Assembly (NCBI GenBank): GCA_020849475.1
Contig: JADLGE010000051.1
Span: forward strand, 1 to 64,000
Source: Gammaproteobacteria bacterium
GTDB lineage: Bacteria > Pseudomonadota > Gammaproteobacteria > Ga0077536
Direction of reading: 5' to 3'
Length of the DNA: 64,000 nucleotides
In this document: piece after piece, positions 29,500-38,665 of the stretch
How the letters are laid out: every line of letters starts with the position of its first letter
Position numbering within the stretch: the first letter of the stretch is position 1
Notes under the pieces: generated by a model
Seen by the model: only the letters and a program-made list of their open reading frames with translations
Told to the model about the DNA's origin: nothing
Databases searched by the model: none
Translations under genes and position numbers: made by a program

Positions 29500-31386
29500 A
29501 TGACAGCCGTCGCCACCGGGTCGAAGACACAGAGACAGTCAGCCGCACGCCGCTGCGCCGCGCCAGCATGCGCCCATGCCCTTCTATGGGTGGCGGTCAT
29601 GGCGCTGCTGCGGGCGACGCTGTGCGCCGCCGATGCACCCACCGCACAGCGCACGCCCATGGCGAACACCGCCGCCGCCGCAACGCTCGCCGCCTTGTAC
29701 GAGGAGTATTTCGAAGCGCGCCTGCGACGCTATCCCAGCAGCGCCACGTTCAATGGCGACCATCGCTATGACGGCCGTCTCGAGAACCCGGCGTCGGCCG
29801 CGTTTACAACGAGCGCAGTGGCTGAGCAGCGGGATTTCCTGGCGCGTGCACGGGCGGTTGACACCGACGGTCTCAACGCTTCACAACGCCTGAGCTACGC
29901 GGTCTTTGTCAGCGACCGCGAACTCGCGCTTGAGCGCCTGTCGTTTCCCGACCGCCTGCTGCCCATCGATCAAATGAGCAGCCTGGCCAGCACCTTCGCG
30001 CAGCTCGGTTCGGGCAGCAGCGCCCAGCCCTTCGACACCGTCGCCGACTACGAGGCCTTCCTGGGTCGCGCCGACGGATTTTCGCAGTGGGTGGACGACG
30101 CCATCCTTGCCATGCGCGAAGGCATGGCGCGCGGCGTGGTCAATCCGCGCATCATCATGGAGCGCGTGGTGCCGCAACTGCGCGACATCGCACGGCCGGG
30201 CGTCGAGCAGAGCCTGTTCTGGCAGCCGGTGCGGAACATGCCCGCGCACTTCAGCGACGCCGAGCGCGCGCGCCTCACCGCCGCCTATCGCGACGCCATC
30301 ACGCGCGTCATCCTGCCGGCCTATCGACGGCTGGCCCAATTCATCGAACGTGACTACCTGCCCATGACCCGCAGCAGCGTCGGGCTATGGGCGCTGCCCA
30401 ATGGCGATGCCTGGTATCGCCACCAGATCCGCAAGCACACCAGCACCGACATGTCGGCGGACGACATTCACGCGCTCGGCCAACGCGAGATGGTGCGCAT
30501 CCGCGCCGAGATGCTGGCGGTGATGGCGGAGCTTGATTTCAAGGGCGACCTGGCGGCCTTCCAGCGCCACCTGCAGGCCGACCCGCGCTTGAACTCACGG
30601 CACGGTGATGACGTCATCGTCGCTTTCACGGCGCTCAAGAAGCGCATCAACGCCGCCATGCCGCGGCTCTTTCATGCCCTGCCGCGCGCGGATTTCGAGA
30701 TCCGGCCGGTGGAAGCGTTTCGCGCCGCGAGCGCCGCCGGCGCGTCCTACCAGCCGCCGTCGGCCGACGGTTCGCGGCCGGGCATCTTCTACGTCAACAC
30801 CCATCCTGCGCGCGGCCAGCCGGTTTACGGCATGGCGACGCTGGCGCTGCACGAGGCCATGCCCGGCCATCACTATCAATTCGCCATGCAGCAGGAACTG
30901 CATGACCTGCCGCGCTTTCAGCGTTTCAACAGTTTCAAGGCCTATGTCGAAGGCTGGGCGTTGTATGCCGAATCCCTTGGCCACGAGCTCGGCCTGTATC
31001 ACGACCCGCTGCAGCACTACGGTCATCTGAATGACGAGATGCTGCGTGCCATGCGCCTGGTGGTGGACACCGGCCTGCACGCACGGCGCTGGAGTCGCGA
31101 GCAGGCGATGAGCTACATGCGCGCCAACTGCTCGCTCGCGGACGAGGAGATCGCGGCGGAAGTCGAACGCTATATCGCCTGGCCCGGCCAGGCGCTCAGT
31201 TACAAGATTGGCCAACTGCGCATCTCGGCGCTGCGCGCGCGCGCCGAACGTGAACTCGGCACGGCCTTCGACCTGCGCGATTTCCACGCCGAGGTGTTGC
31301 GCGACGGTCCGCTGCCGATGCCCATCCTCGAAGACAAACTCTCGCACTGGATAACGCAGCAGCGGCAGGTGGCTCTGGGCAATTGA
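29500..31386 (+). CDS. DUF885-family metallopeptidase-like protein
   Basis: About 628 residues with an N-terminal hydrophobic segment that may be a signal peptide (HALLWVAVMALLRATLCAA). HEAMPGHHYQF is a gluzincin-like HExxxH-type zinc motif and YVEGWALYAE supplies the downstream Glu ligand; both define the DUF885 family. Members are probably exported peptidases, but only a few have been tested. TTG 29491 is an alternative start; no clear ribosome-binding site precedes either. The 230-base gap upstream, shared with the divergent tail-anchored protein gene, holds nothing I can name. Confidence 0.87.
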   Translation: MTAVATGSKTQRQSAARRCAAPACAHALLWVAVMALLRATLCAADAPTAQRTPMANTAAAATLAALYEEYFEARLRRYPSSATFNGDHRYDGRLENPASAAFTTSAVAEQRDFLARARAVDTDGLNASQRLSYAVFVSDRELALERLSFPDRLLPIDQMSSLASTFAQLGSGSSAQPFDTVADYEAFLGRADGFSQWVDDAILAMREGMARGVVNPRIIMERVVPQLRDIARPGVEQSLFWQPVRNMPAHFSDAERARLTAAYRDAITRVILPAYRRLAQFIERDYLPMTRSSVGLWALPNGDAWYRHQIRKHTSTDMSADDIHALGQREMVRIRAEMLAVMAELDFKGDLAAFQRHLQADPRLNSRHGDDVIVAFTALKKRINAAMPRLFHALPRADFEIRPVEAFRAASAAGASYQPPSADGSRPGIFYVNTHPARGQPVYGMATLALHEAMPGHHYQFAMQQELHDLPRFQRFNSFKAYVEGWALYAESLGHELGLYHDPLQHYGHLNDEMLRAMRLVVDTGLHARRWSREQAMSYMRANCSLADEEIAAEVERYIAWPGQALSYKIGQLRISALRARAERELGTAFDLRDFHAEVLRDGPLPMPILEDKLSHWITQQRQVALGN

Positions 31387-31504
31387 ATTACGCCCGGTGC
31401 TGCCGAAGTCGTTACGCTTGCACCCCGCAAAGCCGTATCCTGCCGTGCTTCGACCCGGATCGGGCGCCAGCGCGCGCCGACCAAGCATGAAGTGAATCCT
31501 TTGC

Positions 31505-32821
31505 ATGATGGGAAATAGTGCGTTGCTGCTGGCGCTGGCACTCTTGCTGGTGCTTTTGAATGGCTTTTTCGTCGCCGCCGAGTTCGGCCTGGTCAAGCTG
31601 CGCCAGACGCGCGTCAAGGCCATCGCCAAGACCTACGGCTGGCGTGGTCGCAATCTGGCGCGCGTGCATCGCAATCTCGACGCCTACCTGTCGGCCTGCC
31701 AGCTCGGCATCACGCTGGCGTCGCTGGGCCTCGGCTGGATAGGCGAACCGGCAGTGGCCAATCTGCTCGAACCACTGCTGGCCAGCATCGGCATCCTGCG
31801 TCCGGAAATGATCGGCGCGATCTCCTTCTTCGTGGCCTTCTTCGTCATTTCCTACCTGCATATCGTGGTCGGCGAGCTCGCCCCCAAGTCCATGGCCATC
31901 CGTCAGAGCGACATTGTCGGCATCTGGACCGCGACGCCGCTCTACGCGTTTTACTGGCTCATGTATCCGATCATCTGGCTGTTGAACCACAGCTCGAACT
32001 GGATCTTACGGGTGATGGGACTCGACAGCGGCCAAGGCCACGAGAGTCATTACTCGGCCGATGAATTGAAGCTCATCCTGCGTTCTTCACGCGCCGACGA
32101 CAAATCCACCAGCGACGAGTGGCGTGTGCTGGCTCAGGCGCTGGACTTTCGCGATCTGGAAGTGGCGGATCTCATGCGCCCGTTTCAGGATGCAGCGACC
32201 CTGTCGCGCACCGACACGTTGGCCACCAGTCTCGAACGCGTGGCCAATTTCCGCTACACGCGTTATCCCTATCTCGATGAGGATGGTCAGGTGCTGGGCG
32301 TCATTCACCTGAAGGACATCTTCATCGCCATGCGCGGCGGCGAGCCCCTGGCCAATCTCGACGCGCTGGTGCGACCGGTGCTGCGCGTGACGCCGACGCT
32401 GTCGGCCACCGAACTGTTCCGCCGCTTTCGCGAAGGCAACCCGCATTTCGCGGTGGTCAGCTATGAAGGGCAGCCGCCGCTGGGGTTCATCACCCTCGAC
32501 AATCTGCTCGGCGCGCTGGTCGGTGAAATTCGCGATGAATTCCGCCGCACGCGCAACGACTGGACCAAGCTCGACGACGGCTCGCTGATCGGCAAAGGCA
32601 GCCTGCCGATAGTGACCGTCGAGCGCGCCCTCGGCATTGATATCGACGAGGATGAATTTGATTCCGTCGGCGGCCTCATCCTGCAGACCCTCGGCGACTT
32701 GCCCAGTGAAGGGCAGCGCGTCGCGTTTCCGCAATTCGACGTAGTGGTGCGCAAGATGAGCGGCCCGCGCATCGTGCTGGTGCACATCTTCCCGAAAGGC
32801 GAGGCCGAAATCGAACTGTAG
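31505..32821 (+). CDS. CNNM/CBS/CorC_HlyC domain protein (hemolysin C family)
   Basis: The 438-residue protein has a CNNM transmembrane domain (about 1-170: LVLLNGFFVAAEFGLVKLRQTRV, LASLGLGWIGEPAVANLL, VVGELAPKSMAI), a CBS pair (about 200-335: VADLMRPFQDAATL, YPYLDEDGQVLGVIHLKDI) and a CorC_HlyC domain at the C terminus. Family members are implicated in Mg2+ or other cation export; 'hemolysin' is a historic name. The TAG stop is the left arm of the 32818-32843 palindrome. Confidence 0.93.
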   Translation: MMGNSALLLALALLLVLLNGFFVAAEFGLVKLRQTRVKAIAKTYGWRGRNLARVHRNLDAYLSACQLGITLASLGLGWIGEPAVANLLEPLLASIGILRPEMIGAISFFVAFFVISYLHIVVGELAPKSMAIRQSDIVGIWTATPLYAFYWLMYPIIWLLNHSSNWILRVMGLDSGQGHESHYSADELKLILRSSRADDKSTSDEWRVLAQALDFRDLEVADLMRPFQDAATLSRTDTLATSLERVANFRYTRYPYLDEDGQVLGVIHLKDIFIAMRGGEPLANLDALVRPVLRVTPTLSATELFRRFREGNPHFAVVSYEGQPPLGFITLDNLLGALVGEIRDEFRRTRNDWTKLDDGSLIGKGSLPIVTVERALGIDIDEDEFDSVGGLILQTLGDLPSEGQRVAFPQFDVVVRKMSGPRIVLVHIFPKGEAEIEL

Positions 32822-32843
32822 GTGCGAATGAATTCGCACCTAC
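32818..32843. repeat. Perfect A-family palindrome joining two convergent gene ends
   Basis: Twelve-base perfect arms (GTAGGTGCGAAT and ATTCGCACCTAC) with a two-base centre. On the plus strand TAG at 32819-32821 stops the CBS-protein gene; on the minus strand TAG at 32842-32840 stops the GT-C protein gene. The hairpin is likely to act as a bidirectional terminator as well (inference). Confidence 0.95.
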
Positions 32844-34453
32844 GGTTTGTGCACATCTCCGCGCAAGGCCTGACGGTAGTAATCGCGCAGCCGTGTGCTC
32901 ACATGGCGGCTGGCGGCCAACGCTTCGGCCTGCCGTGCGACCCGCGCGCTGGCCGCGCTGTCGCCCATGGTTCTGTGCAGCAGCGCAAGCTCGTACGTTG
33001 CGCTGACCTCAATGCCGTCGTCATAGGCGGGCACGGTGAGCGCGTGCGTGAAGGATTCGAGCGCAACGGCGAGTTCACCGCTGTCGCGCTGCGCACGTGC
33101 CAGCACCAGCCAGCCCTGAAAACTGCGCGCCGGCGGCGCGATGCGGCTCTCGACGTCTATCGCTTGCCGATACTGTTGTGCATTGAAATGCGCCATCGCG
33201 AGGTTTTCGAGCGCATAGCGTGAGGCAGGGCGCATCGACACTACCCACGAGAACAGCGCCACGCCATCACGCCACAGCGGCACGATGCTGTGGGTGGTGA
33301 CGGCCATCGCCAGCAGCCACGCAGCGGTCAGTGCCATGAGCCCCGGTCGCAGGCGCGGCGCCGTGCGCAGTGCACAGCGTGTGCTAAGCGCGCACAGCGC
33401 GGCCGCGAACAAGGGGAAATAAAGATAGCGGCCTTGCACGAGATCGAGACGGAACGGCACGAGGTTGGCGGCCGGCAGCAGCGCCAGGCTCCACACCGTG
33501 GTCGGCAGAAACAGCGGCCAGCGCAAACCCGCGAGCGCCAGCATCAAGGCCAGCGCGCCGGCCGCGGCATAGACCAACAAGGTGTTCGGATCATCGGTCA
33601 CCGCGTGCAGCGGCGCGAGATTCCACAGCGGCAGCACGCTCATCTGCAGATAGGTGCCAAAGGTGCGCAACACCAGCACGAGGTGCGCGCCAAGATCCAT
33701 TGCGCCCTGCGCTTGAAAAGCCGTGTGCTTGACCAGCGGCAGCTCGAGCACCCCCACGCGCAACACCAGATAGGTCGCCAGTGCCGGCATGAGGGCCACG
33801 GCATGGCGCGTCATGGCTCGCCACCAGTCACGTTCACTGCAAGGGCGCGCGTCGCGTTCGAGCGTCGCCAGCAGCACCGGCCCGACCGCCACGTAGGCGA
33901 GCGCCGATTCCTTGCAACCGAGCGCCGCCAGGAAGCACAGCGATACGGTCAGCCAGCGCCCCATGCCGGCGCGCATGCGCAGGGCCGCGAGAACACTCAG
34001 CAACAGGAAGCTCGTGAAGAACAGATCGAAGCGTCCGGATATCCACACCACCGGCTCGACCAGCACCGGATGAATGGCCAGCGCAGTAATCACCAGCGGC
34101 AGGCGATAGCCCGTCTGCGGCGCGACCTGTCTGGCGATGAGCACCACCAGGCACAGATTGATGGCATGCAAGGCGAGGTTGAAGGCGTGCAGATGCTGCG
34201 CGCTCTGGCTCACCGCGAGCTGCAGGCTCAGGCTCAAGGCCACCAGCGGCCGGTAATAGGACACCAGCGTATTGGTGAGCGCATCATCCTTCAGCAGGGT
34301 CACGAGATCGTGGCGGTGAAAGTTGTCGAGCCAGGCAAAATCGTCCCACAGGAAGGCGAAATCGAGCGCCGCGCCATGGAACAGCAGCACCAGCGCGATG
34401 GCCAGCAGCATGCCCAGCGCGGTGCCATGGCGGCCGCCCGACGTTACCTGCAT
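32840..34453 (-). CDS. GT-C-like multi-pass membrane protein with TPR-like C-terminal part
   Basis: The 537-residue protein has about ten transmembrane helices. The first loop contains FLWDDFAWLDNF, with the acidic pair typical of GT-C glycosyltransferases, and the soluble C-terminal third (about 410-530) has helical repeats (ALENLAMAHFNAQQYRQAIDVE, LVLARAQRDSGELAVALESF) resembling TPRs. The combination recalls TMTC/O-mannosyltransferase-like proteins, which transfer lipid-linked sugars. Donor and acceptor are unknown. It converges with the CBS-protein gene at a shared palindrome. The upstream region has only a weak ribosome-binding site. Confidence 0.75.
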   Translation of the reverse strand: MQVTSGGRHGTALGMLLAIALVLLFHGAALDFAFLWDDFAWLDNFHRHDLVTLLKDDALTNTLVSYYRPLVALSLSLQLAVSQSAQHLHAFNLALHAINLCLVVLIARQVAPQTGYRLPLVITALAIHPVLVEPVVWISGRFDLFFTSFLLLSVLAALRMRAGMGRWLTVSLCFLAALGCKESALAYVAVGPVLLATLERDARPCSERDWWRAMTRHAVALMPALATYLVLRVGVLELPLVKHTAFQAQGAMDLGAHLVLVLRTFGTYLQMSVLPLWNLAPLHAVTDDPNTLLVYAAAGALALMLALAGLRWPLFLPTTVWSLALLPAANLVPFRLDLVQGRYLYFPLFAAALCALSTRCALRTAPRLRPGLMALTAAWLLAMAVTTHSIVPLWRDGVALFSWVVSMRPASRYALENLAMAHFNAQQYRQAIDVESRIAPPARSFQGWLVLARAQRDSGELAVALESFTHALTVPAYDDGIEVSATYELALLHRTMGDSAASARVARQAEALAASRHVSTRLRDYYRQALRGDVHKP

Positions 34454-34488
34454 GAACGGTGCTCGACCTGGCTTGTCGCGCTCGTGAA

Positions 34489-35700
34489 CTAGACCACCCG
34501 CACCGGCAGCGACTTCAGTCCCACCAGTCGATTATTGGGCATCCATTGCGGTGTGCCGGCTGCTTCGAAGCCGAGCCTGGAGGCCAGCAGTTCCTCGAAC
34601 ACCACGCGCAGTTCAAGCCGCGCCAGCGACGAGCCGAGGCAGAAATGCACGCCGGCGCCGAAGCCGAGGTGCTTGTTGGGATTGCGCGCAATGTCGAATT
34701 CAAACGGGCGTTCGAACATGCGCTCGTCACGGTTGGCGGACATTTCCCAGAACGTGACCTTGTCGCCTTCGCGGATGCGCTTGCCGGCGAAGCTCAGATC
34801 GCGTGTCGCGGTGCGGCGCTTGTAACAGGACGGCGTGGTCCAGCGCACGATTTCCTCGACCGCGGTGCGCATCAGTGCGGGATCGTTCTGCAGGCGCGCC
34901 CATTGCGCGGGTGCTTGCATGAAACTCAAAAGACCACCGCTGATGGCGCGCGTGGTGGTTTCGGCGCCGGCCGGAAACAACAGACCGAAGAATGAGCGCA
35001 GTTCGTGATCCGACAGCGTCGAGCCGTCGGCGGCGAAGCGCGCGTGCACAATGGTGGAGAAAATATCGGGCTGCGGCGCTGCGCGTTTGGCTTCAATCAG
35101 ACCCTGCGCGTAGCGTCGCACCTTGCGCACGTATTCCTCGGCGATGACTTCGTCCGAGGGCGCGGCGATGCCGTGGTCTATCCAGTCGGCGAGCGTGAGG
35201 CGGTCTTCCTCCGGCACACCGAGCACGATGCAGATGGCCTGGGTCGGGATCTCGCGCGCCACCCGCAGAGCAAAATCGATGTGCTCGCCGCGCGTGAGGC
35301 CGGCCAGCAGTGCGCGCGTACGGCGCCGCAATTCCGCTTCGAGCGCCGAGATGGCGCGCACGCTGAAGCCTTCGTTGACGATCGCACGCAGGCGTTTATG
35401 CAGCGGGTCGTCGGTCTGGTTCATGACCTTGCCGGCCGACAGTTCATCCTTGATGGTGGTGCCGCCGGCGGTGCGCGCACCGCCCTTGTCGGACGAGAAG
35501 GCCTGCGGGTCCATGATCACGCTGTCGACATCAGCATAGCGACTGACCACCCAGAAGCCCTCACCATCGGGCGTGACGGCGGTCGGTTCGTGCCAGTACA
35601 AAGGCTCGTGCTCGCGCAGCCAGGTGAAGAACGCGTGGGGAAAGCCCTGCGCGAAAGTCTGGCCGTCGGAAAGATCGAGACGCGCTATATCCATGGACAT
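34489..35700 (-). CDS. Cytochrome P450
   Basis: The 403-residue soluble bacterial P450 has I-helix FPAGAETTTRAISGG, K-helix EEIVR, PFEFDI meander and heme loop FGAGVHFCLGSSLAR with the axial Cys. It hydroxylates an organic substrate using electrons from a ferredoxin; none is encoded nearby. Similarity in motif form is to the CYP125/CYP142/linalool hydroxylase groups, but the substrate cannot be inferred. ATG 35700 or 35694 is more likely than the in-frame TTG 35754, though no start has a good ribosome-binding site. Confidence 0.93.
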   Translation of the reverse strand: MSMDIARLDLSDGQTFAQGFPHAFFTWLREHEPLYWHEPTAVTPDGEGFWVVSRYADVDSVIMDPQAFSSDKGGARTAGGTTIKDELSAGKVMNQTDDPLHKRLRAIVNEGFSVRAISALEAELRRRTRALLAGLTRGEHIDFALRVAREIPTQAICIVLGVPEEDRLTLADWIDHGIAAPSDEVIAEEYVRKVRRYAQGLIEAKRAAPQPDIFSTIVHARFAADGSTLSDHELRSFFGLLFPAGAETTTRAISGGLLSFMQAPAQWARLQNDPALMRTAVEEIVRWTTPSCYKRRTATRDLSFAGKRIREGDKVTFWEMSANRDERMFERPFEFDIARNPNKHLGFGAGVHFCLGSSLARLELRVVFEELLASRLGFEAAGTPQWMPNNRLVGLKSLPVRVV

Positions 35701-35892
35701 GACTCGGCGGTTGAGCTCGAAGTTAAACGCAGCCACGCTGGGCGGCGCGGGCAATCGCCCGGATTAGAGCACCGCCTATCGGGCAATTCCAGCCTCGGCC
35801 GTCGCCGTTATACTCACCAGCGCAGCTGCGTCCCAGAGTGCGCGAAGCGGCACCATCATTCTTGATTCAGCGTAAGTCGGAAGGAGCGAAGC

Positions 35893-36795
35893 ATGGCAGC
35901 GACAGGGTTCATAGGCACCGGCACCATCGGCGGCCCGATGGCCATGCGGCTGGTGGGTGCCGGTCATGCGCTGACGGTGTTCGACCTCGATCCGCAGGCG
36001 ACGCGCGCGCTCGAAGACCAGGGCGCCACGCGCGCGGCCGCGGTCGCGGACGTCGCCGCTGAGTGCACAACCGTTTTCCTGTCGTTGCCTGGACCGAAGC
36101 AAATCGAGCAGGTGATGTTCGGCGCCGACGGCGTGCTTGCCCATGCACGGCCCGGCACCATCGTGGTCGATCTCTCGACCAATGCCATCGCGCTCAATCG
36201 TCAGATTGCCGAGCGCGCGGCCACGCGCGGCATGCATTATCTCGACGCGCCGGTGTCCGGTGGTCGCGCCGGCGCCATCGCCGGCAAGCTGGCGGTGATG
36301 GTGGGCGGCGACCAGGCAGCGTTCATAACGGTGCGACCGCTCATCGCCTGCTTCGGCGAGAACATCTTCCATCTTGGCGAGGCCGGCGCCGGCACCCTGA
36401 CCAAGCTCATCAACAACCAGATTTTTCTCGCCGCCAGCGTGCTGGTGCAGGAAGGTTTCGTGATGGGCGCCAAGGCCGGCATGGATCCGGCCACCGTGCT
36501 CGACGTGTTGAAGGTCAGTTCAGCCGCTTCGGTGGTGGGGCGCGCAGGCCTGTTCCTGTCGCGCAAATTCGATGCGGATCTGTTCGCGCTCGCCATCGCC
36601 AGCAAGGATATCGATGTGGCCTTGGCCTCGGCGCAGGATCTCGGTGTCGACATGCCGATGACGGCGGCGGCATCGGGCGTCTATCACGAGGCCTTGGACA
36701 AAGGCTTGGGCGCCGAGGATTTCTACGCGACGTTGAAGGTGCTCGAAGCGCGCGCTGGCGTCAGCGTGCCAGCGTTGGGCAAGCCGAAGACCTAG
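35893..36795 (+). CDS. 3-hydroxyisobutyrate dehydrogenase-family oxidoreductase
   Basis: The 300-residue enzyme begins with the dinucleotide motif GFIGTGTIGGPMAMRLVGAGH and the strand-2 acidic end VFDLD (Asp suggests NAD). LDAPVSGGRAGAIAGKLAVMVGG is the substrate-binding signature of beta-hydroxyacid dehydrogenases, and the catalytic Lys lies in TLTKLINNQ. It oxidises a beta-hydroxyacid to a semialdehyde. AAGGAG is six bases before ATG 35893. It is divergent from the P450 gene, about 190 bases away. Exact substrate not determined. Confidence 0.92.
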   Translation: MAATGFIGTGTIGGPMAMRLVGAGHALTVFDLDPQATRALEDQGATRAAAVADVAAECTTVFLSLPGPKQIEQVMFGADGVLAHARPGTIVVDLSTNAIALNRQIAERAATRGMHYLDAPVSGGRAGAIAGKLAVMVGGDQAAFITVRPLIACFGENIFHLGEAGAGTLTKLINNQIFLAASVLVQEGFVMGAKAGMDPATVLDVLKVSSAASVVGRAGLFLSRKFDADLFALAIASKDIDVALASAQDLGVDMPMTAAASGVYHEALDKGLGAEDFYATLKVLEARAGVSVPALGKPKT

Positions 36796-36832
36796 GCGCG
36801 CAGCCGGTAAGGGATGGTTGTCGCCCGTCAAG

Positions 36833-36913
36833 GTCAGACTTCAGTCTGACATTCGGGTCGCGGCGGGGGGGCATCGACCTGCCGATTCAGTGTGCGATTG
36901 AAATCGCACCTAC
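36833..36913. repeat. B-family and A-family palindromes flanking a 38-base spacer
   Basis: GTCAGACTTCAGTCTGAC at 36833-36850 and TGTGCGATTGAAATCGCAC at 36891-36909, followed by CTAC. The A copy supplies the TAG stop (36912-36910, complement) of the CMD-family gene. Confidence 0.85.
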
Positions 36914-37278
36914 CCATTCGTCTTGGGCGGCGCATAAACCTCCGCCACCTTGCGCAAGCCCGCCACGCCTGTCGGCCAGCCGCCGTAGTGGGCGAGATGC
37001 AGCATCATTTCTTCGACCTTCTCGCGCGGTATGCCGATGTTCTTGGCGCCCATGAGATGGGTCTTCAATTCGTTTTCACGGCCCAGCACCGTCAAGGCGG
37101 CGATGGTGATCATCGAACGTTCGGCGAGTTCCAGGCCCGGCCGGCTCCAGATGTCACCGAACAGGTTGCCGACCGTGACCTGCATGAAATCACTGCTCAA
37201 GGCGGCGTCGTCCGGCGCGCGGCCAAACAGCTTTTGCATGGCGGCCTTGCCTTTCTCGATACGGCTCGCGTCTGACAT
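36910..37278 (-). CDS. Carboxymuconolactone decarboxylase-family protein
   Basis: The 122-residue all-helical protein matches the CMD fold: LFGDIWSRPGLELAERSMITIAALTVLGRENELKTHLMGAKNIGIPREKVEEMMLHLAHYGG. It has no Cys, so it cannot be a CxxC-type AhpD peroxidase; it belongs to the decarboxylase/lactone-acting branch. It precedes the TauD-type gene's stop by a short spacer in the opposite order of reading, i.e. it lies 30 bases downstream of that gene and is probably cotranscribed with it. Substrate unknown. Confidence 0.9.
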   Translation of the reverse strand: MSDASRIEKGKAAMQKLFGRAPDDAALSSDFMQVTVGNLFGDIWSRPGLELAERSMITIAALTVLGRENELKTHLMGAKNIGIPREKVEEMMLHLAHYGGWPTGVAGLRKVAEVYAPPKTNG

Positions 37279-37308
37279 CAGAGTCTCCTTGGAAATGTGC
37301 GAGGGAAT

Positions 37309-38172
37309 TCAGGCCAGCGCCGATTCGGTGTCGGGATTGCCGCGGATGCGGGTGTGCATCATCACGCGCGGCTCGCGATAGTCGTAGGGGCGGGCGCGGT
37401 GCAGAAGGCAGCGGTTGTCCCACACCACGATGTCGCCGGCCTGCCAGTGATGGCGGTAAATGCGCGGTGCGCGGCACGCGAAATCCATGAGGCCATCGAG
37501 CAAGGCTTCCGATTCAGCGGCGTCCATGCCGGGGATATTGCAGGCATGACGGCCGATGAACAGCGCGCGGCGGCCGGTCTCGGGATGAATCTTCACCAGC
37601 GCGCGGCGCGGCGCTTCGCCGGCATTGAAGCCGTAGTAATCGCCGACCTTGGCCACCGCGCCGATGCGCGACTGCGAGTAGAACAACGAATGGAAAGCGG
37701 AGAGGCGCTCGAGCCGCGCGCGCATGTCGACATCCAAAGCTTCGTAAGCGGCGCGCATGTCGGCCCATTCGGTTTCGCCGCCCGCGCTCGGCACCACACG
37801 CGCCGACAGCACCGAGGCCTTGGCCGCCAGCGGCATGTAGGAACTGTCGGTATGCCAGCCCTCGTTGCCGCGCAAGAGCTGCATGAACACCGAATCCTCG
37901 CGCAGCGCCTGGCCCTGCTCGCCACGATTGGAGATGGCGATGGTGGTCTTGCCCTCCACCAGCACTTCAACTTCGCCGAAGCGCTGGGCGAAGGCGAGCT
38001 GTTGTTGGTCGTCGAGATGTTGCGCCGGAAACACCAGCAAGGCGTGTTCGTGAAACGCCTGTTCGATGGCCCGCCAATCGGCAGGGTTGAGCGCGCCAAG
38101 TTTGACGCCGCTGACAGTGGCGCCCAAGGTGCAGGCGTGCGTGTCGGCCAAGGCTGTGATGGTCAGACCCAT
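37309..38172 (-). CDS. TauD/TfdA-family Fe(II)/2-oxoglutarate dioxygenase
   Basis: The 287-residue enzyme has the facial triad: His and Asp in EGWHTDSSYM and the distal His in NRCLLHRA, plus the 2-oxoglutarate Arg in PRVMMHTRI. Its N terminus (ATVSGVKLGALNPADWRAIEQAFHEHALLVFPAQ) is typical for TauD/TfdA. These enzymes hydroxylate small acids such as taurine or 2,4-D. ATG 38172 follows GGGGAG at seven bases; the upstream extension to 38304 would overlap the promoter of the divergent selenoprotein gene. Substrate not known. Confidence 0.92.
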   Translation of the reverse strand: MGLTITALADTHACTLGATVSGVKLGALNPADWRAIEQAFHEHALLVFPAQHLDDQQQLAFAQRFGEVEVLVEGKTTIAISNRGEQGQALREDSVFMQLLRGNEGWHTDSSYMPLAAKASVLSARVVPSAGGETEWADMRAAYEALDVDMRARLERLSAFHSLFYSQSRIGAVAKVGDYYGFNAGEAPRRALVKIHPETGRRALFIGRHACNIPGMDAAESEALLDGLMDFACRAPRIYRHHWQAGDIVVWDNRCLLHRARPYDYREPRVMMHTRIRGNPDTESALA

Positions 38173-38323
38173 GAGCATGCTCCCCGCATGGCGAAGCAGC
38201 AGTATTCCACGGAAAGGAAAGCGCGCGACAGACCCGCGAATTGGGAAGGCTGGCGCGCTTGCGCGATGGCCGCCGCTGTTCCACCATCGCCGCCTCGCAG
38301 GCACTCAATTGAAGGCAAGACAC

Positions 38324-38665
38324 ATGAGCAAGAAAGTCGATTGGTATTACTTCCGCAAAGGCTGAACCAGCTGTGACAGAGCGGCCAAGTTTCTGGGCGC
38401 CCACAGTGTGATTCCGAAAGAAAGCGTGCCGGCTTCGCGCAAGCTCGGCGCCGATGATGCGCGTGCCTTGGCCGCGGTCGCGACCACCGTGATAGTCGCC
38501 AAGGGCAAGCAGGTGCAGCGCTTCAAGCCCGCCGGCAAGGTCGGCGCCGAGGTGGTGGAGGCAATGCTCGGCCCGACCGGCAATCTGCGCGCACCGACTC
38601 TCGTCTGTGGCAAGACCGTGATGGTCGGCTTCAACGAAGAGAGTTACGCCGAGCTGCTCGCTTAG
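38324..38665 (+). CDS. ArsC-like selenoprotein, Sec encoded by in-frame UGA
   Basis: Reading from ATG 38324 (GAAGG eight bases upstream) gives MSKKVDWYYFRKG, then TGA at 38363-38365, then TSCDRAAKFLG and on without a stop to TAG 38665. If UGA is Sec, the protein is 113 residues with a Sec14-Thr-Ser-Cys17 redox motif after the first beta strand, exactly where ArsC/Spx-type thioredoxin folds have their active Cys. The rest (TTVIVAKGKQVQRFKP, NLRAPTLVCGKTVMVGFNEESYAELL) matches that fold, including a cis-Pro-type APT. An ArsC-family (seleno)protein is an established group. A SECIS-like hairpin lies at 38371-38407. Conventional calling would start at 38408 and lose the active site. Function is likely thiol/selenol redox; arsenate is not implied. 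Confidence 0.87.
38371..38407 (+). promoter_or_regulatory. Candidate bacterial SECIS element of the ArsC-like selenoprotein
   Basis: Just after the UGA, CTGTG (38371-38375) can pair with CACAG (38403-38407), and inside it CAGAG (38377-38381) with TTCTG (38391-38395), leaving the loop CGGCCAAGT about 17-25 bases from the UGA. The distance is within the range for bacterial SECIS. The internal bulge is asymmetric, so the fold is only suggestive. Confidence 0.5.

Noticed and set aside
38408..38665. 85-residue ORF starting at ATG 38408
   Set aside because: It lacks the active-site strand; the upstream sequence continues the same protein through a UGA and carries a ribosome-binding site.
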